Positions 62,032-64,000 of a DNA stretch of 64,000 nt are shown piece after piece (position 1 is the first letter of the stretch; the number at the start of each line of letters is the position of its first letter). Source of the stretch: Streptomyces neyagawaensis (GTDB lineage: Bacteria > Actinomycetota > Actinomycetes > Streptomycetales > Streptomycetaceae); contig NZ_JAMGBG010000008.1 of NCBI RefSeq assembly GCF_023516595.1, forward strand, positions 62,001 to 126,000. The letters run 5' to 3'. The position numbers were made by a program, and so were the translations under genes. The notes beneath the pieces were generated by a model. The model made no database searches. It saw only the letters and a program-made list of their open reading frames with translations, and was not told the origin of the DNA.

Positions 62032-62384
62032 GGCCCGTGGCCTTTCAGCTGAGCTGTATCAGGGCAGCGCGATTCCCGTGCGGGGCGAGGGACGACGATG
62101 GCACGCCTAACAAGGCCGCAGGACAGGGCTGTCCTCCGCCTCGGCGCGTGGGTCCGACGTCAGGCCGGCGTCACGGGCATCCGGTACCGGCCGCGCAGCG
62201 GGCACCGGACGGACGAGGACACGAGGATCACCTCGTACAGGGACGAGGGGACGACGACAGCGGTGCGGTCGCACACGGCTGGTCCCCCCTCTCTCGGCAC
62301 ACGTCACACGTCACTTGGAGCGCGCGCCGCGATCTCGTGCGGCGCGCGATGTGTGCCGAGTCTAGGGACGGCGACGGGGCCGGG
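62032..62384. other. Intergenic region with nested hairpin
   Basis: 353 bp between the EF-G start and the mannanase stop. Perfect outer arms CTCGGCACAC (62293-62302) and GTGTGCCGAG (62351-62360) enclose a perfect inner stem CGCGCGCCGC (62321-62330)/GCGGCGCGCG (62339-62348). It probably terminates the mannanase transcript, being 25-90 bp after its stop. No gene was found. Confidence 0.7.
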
Positions 62385-64000
62385 TCACCGTATTTTCCGC
62401 GGCTGGGCTGCGGCCCTGACGGCCCTGACGGCGTCGACGTACACGACGCCCTTGGTCACCGTGGCGTCCGCCCGGCCGAGGTACAGGGTGAACGCCGTCA
62501 CCTTGGCCAGTCGGGCCGCGTCGAGCACGGCTCCGGGGTGTGTGGTGTCCCAGGGCGCGGGCTGGAACTCGCCGAAGGGCATCGTGATCTCCTGCCCGGT
62601 GGTGTCGGCCAGCGGGAACCGGTACTGGAACGGGATGCCGTCGGCGACGATCTCCACCGCCCCGGCGTTCTCCGAGCCGTCGCCGCGCAGCCACATCGCC
62701 AGGGACGTGAACGCGGACCAGTCGGCGACGAGCGCTCGGCCGATGCCGGTGAACTCGGCGCCGGTGAAGTCGTACGCGTAGGCCAGTCCGTAGGAGCCGG
62801 AGGACTTGTGGTCGGGCGACAGGGTGAGGGTGTGGGTGTTGAGGTGGGTGTACGCCTCGCTCAGGGCGATGTCGTCACCGGCGTACCCCTCGAAGTCGTC
62901 GATCCAGCCGGCGGGCAGCGGTGGGGCCTCGCCGAGGAGGACGACGGCGGAGTCGGTGAGCGTCTCGCCGTCCACCCGGGCGCGCACGGTGAGGGTCGCC
63001 GAGCCCTTCTTCCGCAGGGCGGGGCCGATCGACCACACGGCCGAGTGGTAGCCGTCGGCGTCGAGGCGCAGCGCTCGGGCCCGTCCGCCGTTCACGGAGT
63101 AGGTGACGCGGCTCGCCCGCGCGGGCGTGACCCGCACCCGGACGGTGGTCCGGGCGGCCGTCACCCGCTGCCGGTCCGTGGGGGTCACCAGGTGCATGAC
63201 AGGGCTGTTCCTGACGGCGGTGGTGCGCGCCGTGAACACGTCCCGGAGGTCGGCGGCGAACAGGGTGTGGGGGTCTTTGTGGAAGGCGGTGAAGTCCGGC
63301 AGCAGGGCGTGGCCCGGGTACGGCACGTAGGCGCGTCGGGTGCCGCCGAAGTTGGCCCAGGTGGCCATGTACGTCACCTGGCGGGCCAGCGGGTCCGCCT
63401 TGAGGGCTCCCAGCAGGTGGGTGAACCACTGCGGATCGCGGACCTCGGTGCCGCTCTCCCCGAACTCGGTGAAGGCGGGCACCTTGTCGCGCTCGGTGGC
63501 CAGCCGGACCACCATCGCGAGGTCCCGGACCAGGCCGTCCAGCCAGGGGGTCGGCCCGGCGGCTTCGTCGTAGGAGTCGTAGCCGAGGATGTCGACGAAG
63601 CGGTCGCCCGGGTAGGTCCTCAGGTAGCCGGCCGGGTCGCCGCCGAGACCGGCGTTGGGCGAGTAGGCGTAGAGCAGGTTGTGGACGCCCTTGGTGTCGC
63701 GCAGGTACTCGACGGTGTAGCGGAACAGTTCGATGAACTCGCCCGAGGTGGTGTGGCCGGCGCCCCACCAGAACCAGCCGCCGTTGTTCTCGTGGAAGGG
63801 GCGGAAGATCACGGGGATCGCGGTGCCGTCCGGCCGCCGCGCGCCCTTGACCGCCTTGGCGACGCGGTCGAGGAAGGCGTTGAAGGCCGCGTGCTTGGCC
63901 CCGCCGGGCAGGATCTGTCGGACCACGCGGCCCGTGGTGTCGTAGAAGTTCCCGCCGGTGACGAAGTTCGGCAGATGGGCGCTGAGGGTGTTGATCCCGC
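62385..64000 (-). CDS. GH26 beta-mannanase with C-terminal carbohydrate-binding-like domain (5' end outside window)
   Basis: The frame stays open to the right edge (INTLSAHLPNFVTGGNFYD upstream of the internal GTG at 63926), so the N-terminus lies outside. At least 538 residues are visible. The GH26 acid/base Glu is in IFRPFHENNGGWFWWGAG (63789-63791) and the nucleophile Glu in AFTEFGESGTE (63465-63467). A beta-sandwich linker (VTYSVNGGRARALRLDADGY) and a CBM11/CIA30-like C-terminal domain (WIDDFEGYAGDDIALSEAYT, AMWLRGDGSENAGAVEIVAD) follow. It hydrolyses beta-1,4-mannan. With the GH6 gene it shows polysaccharide degradation. Confidence 0.88.
   Translation of the reverse strand, partial: GINTLSAHLPNFVTGGNFYDTTGRVVRQILPGGAKHAAFNAFLDRVAKAVKGARRPDGTAIPVIFRPFHENNGGWFWWGAGHTTSGEFIELFRYTVEYLRDTKGVHNLLYAYSPNAGLGGDPAGYLRTYPGDRFVDILGYDSYDEAAGPTPWLDGLVRDLAMVVRLATERDKVPAFTEFGESGTEVRDPQWFTHLLGALKADPLARQVTYMATWANFGGTRRAYVPYPGHALLPDFTAFHKDPHTLFAADLRDVFTARTTAVRNSPVMHLVTPTDRQRVTAARTTVRVRVTPARASRVTYSVNGGRARALRLDADGYHSAVWSIGPALRKKGSATLTVRARVDGETLTDSAVVLLGEAPPLPAGWIDDFEGYAGDDIALSEAYTHLNTHTLTLSPDHKSSGSYGLAYAYDFTGAEFTGIGRALVADWSAFTSLAMWLRGDGSENAGAVEIVADGIPFQYRFPLADTTGQEITMPFGEFQPAPWDTTHPGAVLDAARLAKVTAFTLYLGRADATVTKGVVYVDAVRAVRAAAQPRKIR

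Noticed and set aside
60298..62052. Plus-strand open frame opposite the EF-G paralogue
   Set aside because: Antisense shadow of a clear EF-G gene.
1..64000. tRNA, rRNA and riboswitch genes
   Set aside because: No cloverleaf, rRNA core or known riboswitch element was recognised in the gaps; short non-coding RNAs could still be missed by eye.

Overview
The window is high-GC actinobacterial DNA, almost certainly Streptomyces or a close relative. Codon third positions are strongly G/C, GTG and TTG starts are common, TTA codons are nearly absent, and there are typical Streptomyces families: an XRE/DUF397 pair, a BTAD-NB-ARC regulator, an NB-ARC/TPR protein, an HTH-STAND-WD40 protein and a CebR-like regulator beside a GH6 cellulase. 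The mix of catabolic, regulatory and lineage-specific genes, with transposase and NB-ARC debris, suits a chromosome-arm region. I see no tRNA, rRNA, CRISPR array or prophage.

Layout. 1-5.2 kb: the end of a catalase-like/cyclooxygenase-like fusion enzyme (putative oxylipin synthase), a nitroreductase-like protein and a repeat-rich membrane protein. 5.2-10.9 kb: a quinate/shikimate-to-protocatechuate module (QsuB-type dehydratase, QsuD-type dehydrogenase, TetR regulator, MHS-family transporter) with two related operators. 11-15.4 kb: a small membrane protein, a PPOX-fold flavin/F420 protein, and a TetR-MFS-serine hydrolase operon. 15.5-22.8 kb: a GT-B-like protein, an NB-ARC/TPR protein with a candidate amyloid-type N-terminal motif, and an AfsR/SARP-type regulator. 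22.8-26.2 kb: a coupled saccharopine/lysine operon.

26.4-34.2 kb is the most interesting block. It holds a GTP cyclohydrolase II paralogue with Met in place of the catalytic Tyr, a creatininase-family protein, a coupled operon (alcohol dehydrogenase, pterin-synthase homologue without its zinc site, glycosyltransferase, methyltransferase, flippase-like membrane protein) and a CDP-alcohol phosphotransferase. It matches, as I recall, the S. coelicolor SCO6650-SCO6655 neighbourhood. There SCO6655 was shown to stop at the formylated pyrimidine FAPy; no end product is known to me. I infer a pathway from GTP through FAPy to a glycosylated, methylated, possibly lipid-linked pterin- or pyrimidine-type metabolite.

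34.2-44.4 kb: cupin/GlxA pair, lipid kinase, HdeD, a LacI-controlled PhyH-SDR-Gfo/Idh operon with a 20-bp tandem repeat inside it, a dead IS701-type transposase and an XRE regulator. 44.7-50.1 kb: MFS-esterase-unknown operon (the last gene has a TTA codon), an NB-ARC fragment, and a CebR-like repressor with three operators facing a secreted GH6 glucanase. 50.1-54.9 kb: PhyH plus a coupled 90-residue protein, an anchored extracytoplasmic protein, the XRE/DUF397 pair, MarR, and a secreted NlpC/P60 hydrolase. 55.2-64 kb: a 1303-residue HTH-STAND-TM protein with 14 WD40 repeats, an I36-like secreted inhibitor, an EF-G paralogue, and a GH26 mannanase that runs off the right edge.
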